A stretch of 29,247 nucleotides of DNA from AA29 sp041481445 (GCA_041481445.1 JBGPBV010000075.1:1-29247), one strand, 5' to 3'. Counted from the stretch's first letter, positions 15,376-23,411 are shown. The notes: generated by a model not told the origin, from the letters alone. Program-made: numbers and translations.

Positions 15376-16125
15376 ATGACGAGCGCCGTCCCGTCCTGGA
15401 CCTGCCCGCAGTGCCGGCGGCGCGTGCCGGGGCGGGAGCCGCTGTGCCATTGCGGCTTCTCGCGGGGGGATGCGACGGCGGTGGCGCGGTCGGTCCTGCC
15501 CGTGCCGCCCTGGGCGGTGCCGGCGCGCGGTCTGGCGATGGCCGCCGCCCTCCTTGCCATGGGCGTCGTCGCCGCGGTCGTGTACAGCATGAGGCCGCGC
15601 GAACCGGGCGTGGCGGCGGGCACCTCGACCTCCGGCCCGCATCCGCAGGCACGGCTCGGCTATCCGGCGTTGCCTTCTCTCCCCACGGTCACGGCTCGCC
15701 GCGGGCGCGGGGCCGGCCCGGTGTCACGCTCCGCGGGTCCCCGCGTGGCGCAGCCGGTGACGCCGCTGGAGCTCCTCGAGCCGCCGCTGCGCAGCATCGC
15801 GGCCGACACGAGCGTCCTCGAGATGAGCTACCGGTCGTTCGCCGGGGCCTGCGTGGCCTCGAGCGTGGACGGGCGCGATCACGGATCGAGCGATGACTGG
15901 CTCGCGACCCTGAAGACGGCGGCGTTGCGGCCGGGCGTCACTCTCCGGCAAGGCGGCCTCACCGTGGGCTGCGAGGCCGCGCGACAGAGCCTGGTCGCTC
16001 GCGCCGGCGCCCTGAAGTCCCTTCTCGATGCCGCCGCGAGCACGGCGCGCGCGAGCGGCCTGCCGGAGGCCGAATGGCGCCGGCTGGTGGCCGTCCACGA
16101 GCTCGGCGTCTGGGATCGCTACTGA
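15376..16125 (+). CDS. Zinc-ribbon membrane protein of unknown function
   Basis: ATG 15376 follows GGGGAGGAG directly, a strong ribosome site; the in-frame upstream extension is shadow of the prepilin gene. The 249-residue protein starts with a short zinc ribbon (CPQC at 10-13 then CHCG at 24-27), a membrane helix (about 52-74, RGLAMAAALLAMGVVAAVVY) and a Ser/Pro-rich linker. The C-terminal region, from about 130, is helical (PLELLEPPLRSIAADTSVLEMSYRSFA then SLVARAGALKSLLDAAAS). It looks like a bitopic protein with a cytoplasmic ribbon and an exported helical domain. I do not recognise the family. It is divergent from the pseudopilin pair. Confidence 0.75.
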   Translation: MTSAVPSWTCPQCRRRVPGREPLCHCGFSRGDATAVARSVLPVPPWAVPARGLAMAAALLAMGVVAAVVYSMRPREPGVAAGTSTSGPHPQARLGYPALPSLPTVTARRGRGAGPVSRSAGPRVAQPVTPLELLEPPLRSIAADTSVLEMSYRSFAGACVASSVDGRDHGSSDDWLATLKTAALRPGVTLRQGGLTVGCEAARQSLVARAGALKSLLDAAASTARASGLPEAEWRRLVAVHELGVWDRY

Positions 16126-16182
16126 GTCGGGCGGGGATTCTGGTCGCGTCCACGGCAAGTTGATGGGCGCGGAGTCAATTCA

Positions 16183-16200
16183 ACTTGTTCTGGAACAAGT
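16183..16200. promoter_or_regulatory. Operator-like dyad upstream of the coiled-coil gene
   Basis: ACTTGTTC, TG, GAACAAGT: two perfect 8-bp half-sites around a 2-base centre, in AT-richer DNA than its surroundings. It lies 144-161 bases before ATG 16344. The shape fits a helix-turn-helix repressor site; the regulator is unknown. Confidence 0.45.
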
Positions 16201-16208
16201 AGCCTTCC

Positions 16209-16221
16209 TGTGGAGGCCACA
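16209..16221. repeat. Short hairpin TGTGG-AGG-CCACA
   Basis: A 5-bp stem with a 3-base loop immediately after the dyad at 16183-16200. It is listed because three inverted repeats occur within 91 bases here. Alone it is within chance. Confidence 0.25.
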
Positions 16222-16246
16222 CCACCGAAGGACGGACCCATGACGC

Positions 16247-16273
16247 CCACCGGTCGGATTAGTCTTCCGGTGG
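16247..16273. repeat. Stem-loop CCACCGG/CCGGTGG in the leader of the coiled-coil gene
   Basis: A 7-bp perfect stem encloses a 13-base loop (16254-16266), ending 70 bases before ATG 16344. It may be an mRNA leader structure. No ligand-binding RNA family is recognised. Confidence 0.35.
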
Positions 16274-16343
16274 CTGGTCGCTCTCTCCCCTTCCAGTCGG
16301 CCGTCGCGTCGTCCTACCTGCATGCCGCACGGAAGGGAGTGCC

Positions 16344-16652
16344 ATGCCGCCGATGTCCGACGAGCCCCTGAGCCTGGGTGCGCTCGCCGAGTTCCACCGC
16401 CAGACGAGCCGGCCCGACGTTCAACGCATCGTGGCGGAGTCCGAGCGCCGGCTGATCGACCAGATCGAGCGCCTCTGGGATGCGCTGCTCGACACCCGCG
16501 AGCGCCTCGAGGTGGAGTACCAGACCGTCAAGGCGGGGCTGGCGCGCGTGGAGCACGGGCTGGACCCCGTGGGCAGCGGTCTCGCCGACCTCCGCGCGCG
16601 GTTGGACGCCTTGTCGGACCAGGTGCGCGCGATCCCGCGGCCAGAGAGCTGA
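16344..16652 (+). CDS. Small coiled-coil protein of unknown function
   Basis: 102 residues with a good ribosome site (GGAAGGGAG, then ATG). From about residue 22 to 98 the sequence is one long amphipathic helix with regular hydrophobic spacing (RRLIDQIERLWDALLDTRERL, given in two parts: RRLIDQIERLW and DALLDTRERL), then LADLRARLDALSDQVRAI. There are no cysteines, signal or membrane segments. Such proteins often act as oligomeric scaffolds, but no function can be named. It is preceded by a 218-base gap containing the inverted repeats and followed 15 bases later, on the opposite strand, by a winged-helix remnant. Confidence 0.65.
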   Translation: MPPMSDEPLSLGALAEFHRQTSRPDVQRIVAESERRLIDQIERLWDALLDTRERLEVEYQTVKAGLARVEHGLDPVGSGLADLRARLDALSDQVRAIPRPES

Positions 16653-16667
16653 TGGTGCGGACCCTCC

Positions 16668-16982
16668 TCAGTCGATCTCCACCTTCCGCTCCACGAACCG
16701 TCCGTAGCGGCGCGCGGCCTCCTCCACCTCGCGCCTCTCCTCGCGGCTCACCGCCGTCCGGAAGTCGAGGCGCATGCGCGCGAGCGAGGGGGAGAGTGTG
16801 CGCCTCCACGCGCCGCGGACGCTGCCGTCGATCACGATCAGGGCCGCGCCGACCGTCGACATCCTGCCGGCGCCGGGGGAGAGACGATCGTGCGCGGCCG
16901 CGCGATCTGCTGGTGGTCCAATCGCCGGCCCACGAGGCCCGACGCCATCGTCAAGGCCTCGCGTCGCCGCGCCGGCACGCCT
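16668..16982 (-). pseudogene. C-terminal remnant of a winged-helix (AlkZ-like, HTH_42 type) DNA-binding protein
   Basis: The open frame from ATG 16862 reads 64 residues: AALIVIDGSVRGAWRR, RMRLDFRTAVSREERREVEEAARRYGRF. This resembles the C-terminal end of winged-helix DNA-binding proteins related to the AlkZ glycosylase, where a VDGxVxGTWRR strand is followed by a helix ending RxxxF. The full family is about 350 residues, so about four-fifths is missing. The same frame continues open to the left end of the lipoprotein gene (about 16980) but its residues (GVGPRGPAIGPPADRAAAH) no longer look like the family. The body appears to have been deleted or replaced. A short functional gene cannot be excluded, though the ATG lacks a ribosome site. 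Confidence 0.45.
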
Positions 16983-17867
16983 TCAGTGCCGCGGGTCGGG
17001 CCGGACCTCCGCCTCCTGGCAGCCCTCGACGCCGTGCGAGGCCGCGCACAGCAGGTACCGTCCCACATTCAGCGGGACCACGACCTTGTTGAACGCGTTG
17101 TCCGGGAAGTCGTGGACGATCACGCGCTCGCCCTGCTGCTCGAGCCGCCAGGAGACGTCGCCGGCCACGATGTAGCGCGGCACGTCCTCGTTGTTGCGCT
17201 GCTTGGGAGTGGCGGTGACGAAGCCGCGGCACCCGATCGGCAGCTCGTTCGCGCCGTTGCGCGGCGCGCCGAGGCCCGCCTCGCAGTCGAACCCGTAGAA
17301 GGCCACGCGGACGTAGGCGATCGCGTCCCTGGCCTCCACCGGGAACGCGGCGGGGGTGCACGTCCGCGCGTACATCCCGTTGCCGCGCCGCACGTGGCCG
17401 GTGGGGAGCAGGACGTCGTAGTCCTCGCTGAGCTCGTTGCCGTTCTTCACGGAGACGAGGGCGGCCTCGTCCGTCTCCGCGCAGAAGCGCCACTTCCGCA
17501 GCTCGTCCACGACCCCGGCCAGGTAGTCGTGGGGCCGCAAGACACGCCATTCGCCCGTGGCCACGTTGACCGAGGTGTCGAAGTACTCGGGGTGGCCCTG
17601 GGCCAGCCGGTCGATGGCGGCGCCCACGTCGGCCTCGAGCTGCCCCGTCCGGCGCACGCAGGTCGTGTCCAGCGTCCCGTTCCCGAAGCGGCAGGCGGCG
17701 GAGGTGACGGGCGTCGAGGGCGCGGTGGACGGGGAGGCGACGGGCGCGGCCGCGTTCGACGGCGCGGCCGCCGAGGCGGACGGGCTCGGCCGGCTCGACG
17801 ACGACGGGCTCGAGCACGAGAGGGCGAAGAGAGCGAGAACGGCGAGGCCGGAGTTCCGGAACCTCAT
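16983..17867 (-). CDS. Lipoprotein of unknown function
   Basis: ATG 17867 follows GGAG by five bases. The 294-residue product begins MRFRNSGLAVLALFALSC, a lipobox with lipidation expected at C18, then a Ser/Pro/Ala linker of about 40 residues. The folded part carries cysteines likely paired in disulfides (ACRFGNGTLDTTCVRR, RFCAETD, ARTCTP, YGFDCEAG, PIGCRGF and a C-terminal LLCAASHGVEGCQE). I do not recognise the family. It begins two bases after the stop of the DUF1579-like gene, so the two form an operon, and both are expected in the envelope. Confidence 0.78.
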   Translation of the reverse strand: MRFRNSGLAVLALFALSCSSPSSSSRPSPSASAAAPSNAAAPVASPSTAPSTPVTSAACRFGNGTLDTTCVRRTGQLEADVGAAIDRLAQGHPEYFDTSVNVATGEWRVLRPHDYLAGVVDELRKWRFCAETDEAALVSVKNGNELSEDYDVLLPTGHVRRGNGMYARTCTPAAFPVEARDAIAYVRVAFYGFDCEAGLGAPRNGANELPIGCRGFVTATPKQRNNEDVPRYIVAGDVSWRLEQQGERVIVHDFPDNAFNKVVVPLNVGRYLLCAASHGVEGCQEAEVRPDPRH

Positions 17868-17869
17868 CG

Positions 17870-18379
17870 TCACTCCACGACGCGGCGGGCGCTCCAGGCC
17901 AGGTAGGGCTTGAACGCCTCCGGTTGTCCCGGCGGCGCCACTTCGAACGCGCCGTCGATCGTCCCCGCCGCGCCGGGCTTGTAGGTCAGCCGGTAGCGCG
18001 GACCCTTCGCGGACGGATCGCTGACGAACACGACGCCCCCCTCCGCCGCCGGCGCCACGCGATAGTGGATGGCGTGGTCTTCGCTGTCGGCGTAGTCCGC
18101 GCGGACCTCGGCTCCGTCGGCGTAGACGATCATGAGGTCGTCGTGCCGCGAGGCCGGGTGGTCCGCGGTCGCCGGGTACTCGGCGGAGCTCGTCCGCAGG
18201 ATCGCATGGCCCTGGTTGGCCTCCCGGAAGCTGAATCGGCCCGATCCCGTCGCGTCCTTGCTGCCGCCCGTCCCCTCCCAGGTCCCGATCAGGAAGCGCA
18301 GGAGGGCGAGCGGCCCCGGCGAGGGGCTCGAAGCGGGCGCGGCCATCGAGAGCGCGAGGACGCTGGCGGCCAGGGGCAT
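17870..18379 (-). CDS. Exported beta-barrel-fold protein (DUF1579 / heme-binding-like family)
   Basis: ATG 18379 follows AGGAGGA with seven bases' spacing; the much longer open frame upstream is shadow of the divergent gene. The 169-residue product has a short signal peptide (MPLAASVLALSMAAPASS). Then LALLRFLIGTWEGTGG, the conserved opening of small lipocalin-like proteins of DUF1579 type, in which a GTW motif starts the barrel. Strands follow: GRFSFREANQGHAILRTSS, DDLMIVYADGAEVRADY, IHYRVAPAAEGGVVFVSD, RYRLTYKPGAAGTIDGAFEVA. These proteins are thought to bind small ligands, but the ligand is unknown. It is first in a two-gene operon with the lipoprotein. Confidence 0.82.
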   Translation of the reverse strand: MPLAASVLALSMAAPASSPSPGPLALLRFLIGTWEGTGGSKDATGSGRFSFREANQGHAILRTSSAEYPATADHPASRHDDLMIVYADGAEVRADYADSEDHAIHYRVAPAAEGGVVFVSDPSAKGPRYRLTYKPGAAGTIDGAFEVAPPGQPEAFKPYLAWSARRVVE

Positions 18380-18424
18380 GCGGCGCTCCTCCTGGAACCT
18401 GCTTACGTTACACTGCCGGCCGCC

Positions 18425-19309
18425 ATGCTGTGCAACCGCTGCGGGCACGAGCTGCCGGCGGACACGCCCGTCTGTTCGCGCTGCGGGCCCGTGACGCTGG
18501 GCGGGGGGTTCGCGCCGACGGTCCTCTCGCCGTCCGCGCCTCCCCCTCTGGCGATGCCACCGCCACTCGGCGCGCCATCGCCGCCGTGGGCGGCGCCTCC
18601 CGCCAGTCCCGCGCCGCCCGCGACCCCCGACGACCCGATGCCCGCGGCTCCGGAGATCCTCTCGAAGCCGGCCATCCGAGCGCCGGCCGTCCAAGCGCCC
18701 ACGCCCAGCGCGAAGCAGGCGAGGAAGCAGCGGGCCCGGGAGGCCATGGCCGCGCGCGCGGCTGGGGACCGCGGAGAAGAGGTCGCGGCCCGTGCCGAGG
18801 ACGACGTCCCGCTGTCCTCGTTCGAGTTCGTGCGCCCCCGCGCGGTCTCCCTCCTCGCCGGAGCCGACCTGCTCCTCGGCATCGCGAACCTGACCGTCAC
18901 GTGGGCAACGGCCACGGGACGGCTGCCTCTCGGAGGAGGAGCCGGCGCCCCCACCAGCGTCGAGAAGGCGGTGATCCAGGCCGTCCTCGGGCTCGTGATG
19001 ATCGCCGCCGCCGTCGGCCTCCTGACGCTGCAGCCGCTGGGCCGCTACGCGCAGTTCCTGATCGCGGTCGTCACCGTCTTCTCGGGAGTCTTGACCGCGA
19101 TCGCCGGCATCGCGATGGTCGTCTACCTGGCCCGCTCGGGCGTGCGGATCCTCTTCAGCGGCCGCGAGCCGAGGACGCTCACGGCCGACGAGCGGTCGAA
19201 GGTGCAGAAGGAGACGCCGAGTCCCCTCCTCCTTCCCGCGGCGGCCGTGTTCCTGGGCTTGCTGGGGATCCTCCGGCTGGCGATGGTCCTGACCGCGATC
19301 CAGCTTTAA
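18425..19309 (+). CDS. Zinc-ribbon multi-pass membrane protein
   Basis: 294 residues from ATG 18425. An N-terminal zinc ribbon (CNRCGHELP, then CSRCG) is followed by a Pro/Ala-rich linker of about 60 residues and a basic stretch (KQARKQRAREAMAARAAG). The C-terminal 160 residues hold four hydrophobic helices at about 140-158, 180-202, 210-240 and 265-290 (LLAGADLLLGIANLTVTW, VIQAVLGLVMIAAAVGLLTL, LPAAAVFLGLLGILRLAMVL). It is divergent from the DUF1579-like gene with only 45 bases between them. I do not recognise a named family; zinc-ribbon-plus-membrane proteins of this form are common and unassigned. Confidence 0.78.
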   Translation: MLCNRCGHELPADTPVCSRCGPVTLGGGFAPTVLSPSAPPPLAMPPPLGAPSPPWAAPPASPAPPATPDDPMPAAPEILSKPAIRAPAVQAPTPSAKQARKQRAREAMAARAAGDRGEEVAARAEDDVPLSSFEFVRPRAVSLLAGADLLLGIANLTVTWATATGRLPLGGGAGAPTSVEKAVIQAVLGLVMIAAAVGLLTLQPLGRYAQFLIAVVTVFSGVLTAIAGIAMVVYLARSGVRILFSGREPRTLTADERSKVQKETPSPLLLPAAAVFLGLLGILRLAMVLTAIQL

Positions 19310-19356
19310 TCGCGTCCTCCCCGACGTCAGCCCGCGGCGCCCACCCCAGAAAAAGC

Positions 19357-19384
19357 TTGACATGTCGCGTAATACGTATATAAG
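19357..19384 (+). promoter_or_regulatory. Strong sigma-70-type promoter with overlapping palindrome
   Basis: TTGACA (19357-19362) is a perfect -35 box and TATAAG (19379-19384) a five-of-six -10 box with a 16-base spacer. ATACGTAT (19372-19379) is a perfect palindrome inside the spacer, touching the -10 box. The block is markedly AT-rich in a GC-rich window. Transcription should begin near 19391, leaving about 27 untranslated bases before ATG 19418 with no Shine-Dalgarno. Confidence 0.6.
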
Positions 19385-19417
19385 AAGGTCGATATACGAC
19401 TAGTCCGGCTCGCCGCC

Positions 19418-19780
19418 ATGGCTGACGACGTCTTCCTGTCGAGCACGAACTTCTACGCGGTCGTTTCCGACCGCGACGTCGTCCTCCGTGTATTCACCGG
19501 CGACGAACAGGTCAGCGGGACCAGCCTGCTCCTCAACGGCAGTCCGGTTCCGTTCGACAGCCCGGCCGGGCCGCAGGTGATCGGCCAGGGCAAGGATCTC
19601 GTCGGGAGCGTCCTGACCGTCAACACGACGGTCCGCGACGTCAACCCTGCGACCAACCACACCTCCGTCACCCACGTTCTCGAGGGTGGCCTGGAGACGC
19701 GCGCCTTTCCGCACGCGATCGACGTCAGCGCAGACAAGGGCACCGCTCATTACCTCGTGACCTTCGTCTTCACGGCTTGA
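19418..19780 (+). CDS. Small beta-rich protein of unknown function
   Basis: 120 residues, cytoplasmic by the lack of signal or membrane segments. The pattern of alternating hydrophobic residues (FYAVVSDRDVVLRVF, QVIGQGKDLVGSVLTVNTTV, HYLVTFVFTA) predicts a beta sandwich. I do not recognise a family with a known role. It sits behind a strong promoter and is followed by the outer-membrane-like gene with a 4-base TTGA overlap. There is no convincing ribosome site before ATG, and CGCCGCC is directly upstream; translation may be leader-independent or use an unusual site. Confidence 0.7.
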   Translation: MADDVFLSSTNFYAVVSDRDVVLRVFTGDEQVSGTSLLLNGSPVPFDSPAGPQVIGQGKDLVGSVLTVNTTVRDVNPATNHTSVTHVLEGGLETRAFPHAIDVSADKGTAHYLVTFVFTA

Positions 19781-20913
19781 GCGTGCGCGCGCTCCGCCTC
19801 TCGACGAGCCTGCCGCTGGCCATCGTGGCGGCGTGCGTCGCCCAGGCCAGCGCCCAGACCGCGGGGCCCGAGGCGCCTCCCGCCTTCAACACGATCCGCA
19901 CGCCGACCTCGCCCGCCTTCACGCTGCTGGGCATCGAGCCTTCGTCGGTGGAGCGCCCGAACACGCCGTCGAGCCTGGCCGTCGCCCTCCTCGGGCGCGC
20001 GCAGGAGAGGGAGACGGTGCCCGCCGACTTCGCGCTCGAGCTCAGTCCCTACTGGCTCGTCGGCCACCCGCGGCTGGCCTGGAGGGACGACGAGACGCGC
20101 ACGATCGGTCAGTCCCTCGCCCGCACGGCCACCCTCTCGGTGGCCACCGGCGCGACCGGGACCAAGGACGTTCCCGTCACCAGCCTCGCCGTGGGAGGGC
20201 GGGCCTCCGTCTTCTCCGGTCATCTCGCCGCGAGCACGACCAAGGGTCTCGAGGACCTCGAGAAGGCCCTGCAGGCGGAGTCCGCGCTGGGGCTGCGCCT
20301 CATGCAGGACCAGATCAAGGCCCTCAGCGCCCAGTTGCTGGCGGGCGAGATCTCGGCGGAGGAGCACGCCCGGCTCATGAATGCCCTGCAGCGCGCCGTC
20401 GTCGGCTCCAAGGCGTACATGGAGAGCGCGGAGCGCAAGGCGGTCGAGAAGCTGATGCAGAAGTTCGCGGCCAACCGCGAGGGGTTCTTCCTCGAGGTCG
20501 CGGGGGCGGCGGGCTGGGAGTATCCGGACGCGGTCTGGGCCCGGCATCGCTTCGGCCGCTGGGGAGCGTGGGCGACTCCGAGCTACCAGACGCCGCACTG
20601 GAGCCTGGTCGGCGTGGCGCGCTACCTGAGCAAGGCGGACGACGCCGGCCACGAGGCGATGGACTTCGGCCTGCGCGGGACGTACTCGAGCGATCGCTAT
20701 GCCCTCTCGCTGGAGTACGTGCACCGCGGCTTCTCCGGCGCGGACGTCCCGGGCGGACATCGCTTCGTGGGGATCGCGGAGTACGGCGTCGGCGACGACA
20801 CCTGGCTGGTCGCGTCCTTCGGCCGCGATGCCGCCACCCAGAGGGAAGGCAGCCTCATCGCCCGCCTCGGCCTGTCCTTCAACTTCAGCAAGGAGCGCTT
20901 CAAGGTCGACTGA
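19777..20913 (+). CDS. Outer-membrane-type beta-barrel protein of unknown function
   Basis: 378 residues from a TTG overlapping the previous stop (TTGA); GTG 19783 is an equally plausible start. The signal peptide is RALRLSTSLPLAIVAACVAQASA. A conserved-looking N-terminal motif (FNTIRTPTSPAFTLLGIEP, then VERPNTPSSLAVAL) precedes barrel-like strands. A helical insertion at about 145-230 (KGLEDLEKALQAESALGLRLMQDQIKAL) is predicted coiled coil, possibly a periplasmic plug. The final third alternates strands (FGLRGTYSSDRYALSLEYVHRGF, WLVASFGRDA) and ends with RLGLSFNFSKERF, consistent with an outer membrane C-terminus. Family unknown. It is translationally coupled to the small beta-rich gene. Confidence 0.72.
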   Translation: MSVRALRLSTSLPLAIVAACVAQASAQTAGPEAPPAFNTIRTPTSPAFTLLGIEPSSVERPNTPSSLAVALLGRAQERETVPADFALELSPYWLVGHPRLAWRDDETRTIGQSLARTATLSVATGATGTKDVPVTSLAVGGRASVFSGHLAASTTKGLEDLEKALQAESALGLRLMQDQIKALSAQLLAGEISAEEHARLMNALQRAVVGSKAYMESAERKAVEKLMQKFAANREGFFLEVAGAAGWEYPDAVWARHRFGRWGAWATPSYQTPHWSLVGVARYLSKADDAGHEAMDFGLRGTYSSDRYALSLEYVHRGFSGADVPGGHRFVGIAEYGVGDDTWLVASFGRDAATQREGSLIARLGLSFNFSKERFKVD

Positions 20914-20960
20914 GGCCCCCCCGGACCGCGCCCGGCCCCCATCTGTGAGATCCTGACCGT

Positions 20961-20979
20961 CCGCCCCCGGCGGGGGCGG
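20961..20979 (+). promoter_or_regulatory. Hairpin just before the Hsp70-TPR ribosome site
   Basis: CCGCCCCC, GGC, GGGGGCGG: an 8-bp all-GC stem with a 3-base loop ending a few bases before the AAAGGAG ribosome site of ATG 20997. It could act as a terminator for the outer-membrane gene or as a stability element. Chance GC pairing is possible. Confidence 0.35.
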
Positions 20980-20996
20980 GCGAAAGGAGTGGGGCC

Positions 20997-23411
20997 ATGG
21001 CCGGCACCGGGACCTACTTCGGGATCGACCTCGGGACCAGCAGCTGCAGCGTCGCCTACGTGGTGGACGACCCGCGGCAGCGCGCCAGCCAGATCGTCAA
21101 CGTCCAGACCGTGGACGTCCCCGTCGACGAGGACCAGGCCCAGAAGCGCTCGAACCGCCTGCCCTCGGTGGTGGCGGCGGTGCCCGCGGGCGACAAGCGG
21201 CGCAAGCGGGCCCTGTTCGGCTGGGAGTTCTTCCAGGCCTTCGAGGAGAAGCGGCGCGACGGCGCGCTCCTCTCGCGCGGCCGCGACTTCTTCGGCTCCG
21301 TGAAGTCGGACCTGGGCACGGAGCGGATCTACCCGCGCTCCCTGGTGCCGGGATGCCGCACCCCCGTCGAGGTCACGGCGCTGATGATCGAGCGCCTGGT
21401 GGCGCTCACGCGCGAGGGCCATGCCGGCCGCGATCCGCGGCGGGCGGAGGTCGTGCTCACGGTGCCCGCCTCGCTGAGCGCGCTCGCGCGGGCGGAGACT
21501 TGGGAGGCGGCCCGGGCCGCCGGCCTCGATCCCGCCCGCGTCCACCTCCTCGACGAGCCGATCGCCGCCCTCGTGGACCTGCTCAACAGCCCCGACGCCG
21601 CCCACGTGCTCGGTCCCGAGAACCGCAACGTGCTCGTCTTCGACTACGGCGGCGGCACCTGCGACGTGGCCCTGGTCCGGGCGCGCTACGACGCGGAGGC
21701 GCGGGCCGGCCTCGCCGTCGAGAACCTCGCGATCTCCTCGTACCACCGGCTGGGCGGGGACGACGTGGACGACGCGGTGATGGAGGCGGTGGTCTGGCCG
21801 CAGATCGCCTCCCCCGAGGAGCGCGCGGCCCTGAGCCTGGCCACGCGCCGGATGGTCGGGGACACCCTCACCCCCACCGTGGCGCGCGCCCTCAAGGAGC
21901 GCGCCTGCCGGGGCGTGGAGGCGCGCATCGCCGAAGACGGATGGCCGGCCGTCGAGGCCGACCCCGTCAAGGTGTGGGCGGGATCGCGCGAGCTCGTGAT
22001 CCCCGGCCTGCCCCGCAAGAGCCCGCTCCGCTTCGACATGACCTCCGCGCAGTTCCGCGCGGTGATGGCGCCGTTCCTGGCCCCCGCCCGGCCGGGGCTC
22101 GACGAGCGCTCGCTCCTCGGCCCGGTCATGGAGACCCTCGACCGCGCGCTCCTCACGCCGGGGAGGCTCGACGCCGTGGTGCTCCACGGCGGCAGCTCGC
22201 TCAACCCCTACGTGAGGCACCTGATGACCGCGACCTTCAAGGGCAGCGGCCTCTTCGACCGCACCGAGATCGTGAGCACCCCCGACCCGCTCGTCTCGGT
22301 GGCCCGGGGCGCCGCCCTGTTCGGCTACTGGCGCCACGCGCGCGGCGTCGAGATGGTGCGGCCGATCATGGCCGAGGACCTCGGCATCATCGTGCGCAGC
22401 GGCGAGCCGGTGCCGCTCCTCGCCGCCGGCACCCTCCTGCCCTACCCCGACGAGGACTCCGTGAAGGAGGTCACGAGCACGGGAGAGCTCGCCGTCCCCG
22501 GCGACGCCCTGGCCGAGATGCTGGTGCCCGTCTACACGGGCTCTCCGCGCCGACCGCGCCTGAGCGGCACCGTCCGCGTGGCCGTTCCCCCGGGCACGGC
22601 CGCGGGCACGCCCGTGCGCATCAAGGTCCGGGTGGACCGCGACAAGACGCTGCACTGGTGGTTCAAGGTCGGCGAGAAAGCCGATGCCCCCGCCTCGTCC
22701 GTGAACGACCCCTGGTGCAGCTCGGCCCCCACGCCGGAGGAGCGGCGCCTCCTGCAGCATCGCCGGGCCATGAAGGAGGGCGTGGCCGCCGGCCAGCCCC
22801 TGCCGGCCTGGATCCTGGCCCAGGAGGCCAACCTCATGCGCCTGGCCGGGCGGACCGAGGATGCGCTGCTGGTGGCCGAGCAGTGCCTGGTCGAGACGCC
22901 GTCCGATCCCGCCACCCACAACGTCCGCGGCCTCGCCCTCGACCAGCTCGGGCGCACGCCGGAGGCGGCGGCGTCCTTCCGCCTCGCCGCCGACCTCGCT
23001 CCCACCGTCGCCGTGTATCGCGCCAACCTCGGCCTGATGCTGGCCGAGCGCGGCCACCACGACGAGGCCCTGGCCGCCCTGGGCCTGGCCGCCACCCTGG
23101 ACCCGAGCCTCGTGTACGTGCACCTCGGCCTCGGCGACATCCACCGGCGCAAGGGCGACGAGCCGTCCGCGCGGCGCGAGTACACCCGCGCGATGGAGCT
23201 GCTGAACCAGGCCATGGCGGACCGGCCCTTCGATCTCGCCTCCTGGCGGCATCTGGCCCGCCTGCACCAGTCGCTGGGCGACTACGCGAAGGCGGACAAG
23301 GCGCGCAAGGTCATCGGCGAGCTGGAGGCGGCGGCGCTCTACGAGGGCGACCCCGCCTCGGTGGTGGCGGGACCCGACCGCTCGACGGTCGCCCCGCTGC
23401 GCGTGCGATGA
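20997..23411 (+). CDS. Hsp70-family chaperone fused to TPR repeats
   Basis: 804 residues from ATG 20997 with AAAGGAG upstream. The N-terminal 450 residues are an Hsp70 actin-like ATPase: phosphate loop IDLGTSSCSV (10-19), connect motifs LTVPASLS (154-161) and LDEPIAAL (185-192), phosphate loop 2 VFDYGGGTCDVAL (214-226) and adenosine motif HGGSSLNPYV (397-406). A reduced, divergent substrate-binding beta region follows (about 460-560). Residues 605-775 are four or so tetratricopeptide repeats (AWILAQEANLMRLAGRTEDAL; AAASFRLAADLAPTVAVYRANLGL). Ordinary DnaK is about 640 residues with a helical lid; here the lid seems replaced by TPR, a protein-binding scaffold. Its start is independent of the previous gene. 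The GrpE-like gene overlaps its stop, so they likely work as a chaperone pair. No DnaJ is seen. Confidence 0.88.
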   Translation: MAGTGTYFGIDLGTSSCSVAYVVDDPRQRASQIVNVQTVDVPVDEDQAQKRSNRLPSVVAAVPAGDKRRKRALFGWEFFQAFEEKRRDGALLSRGRDFFGSVKSDLGTERIYPRSLVPGCRTPVEVTALMIERLVALTREGHAGRDPRRAEVVLTVPASLSALARAETWEAARAAGLDPARVHLLDEPIAALVDLLNSPDAAHVLGPENRNVLVFDYGGGTCDVALVRARYDAEARAGLAVENLAISSYHRLGGDDVDDAVMEAVVWPQIASPEERAALSLATRRMVGDTLTPTVARALKERACRGVEARIAEDGWPAVEADPVKVWAGSRELVIPGLPRKSPLRFDMTSAQFRAVMAPFLAPARPGLDERSLLGPVMETLDRALLTPGRLDAVVLHGGSSLNPYVRHLMTATFKGSGLFDRTEIVSTPDPLVSVARGAALFGYWRHARGVEMVRPIMAEDLGIIVRSGEPVPLLAAGTLLPYPDEDSVKEVTSTGELAVPGDALAEMLVPVYTGSPRRPRLSGTVRVAVPPGTAAGTPVRIKVRVDRDKTLHWWFKVGEKADAPASSVNDPWCSSAPTPEERRLLQHRRAMKEGVAAGQPLPAWILAQEANLMRLAGRTEDALLVAEQCLVETPSDPATHNVRGLALDQLGRTPEAAASFRLAADLAPTVAVYRANLGLMLAERGHHDEALAALGLAATLDPSLVYVHLGLGDIHRRKGDEPSARREYTRAMELLNQAMADRPFDLASWRHLARLHQSLGDYAKADKARKVIGELEAAALYEGDPASVVAGPDRSTVAPLRVR

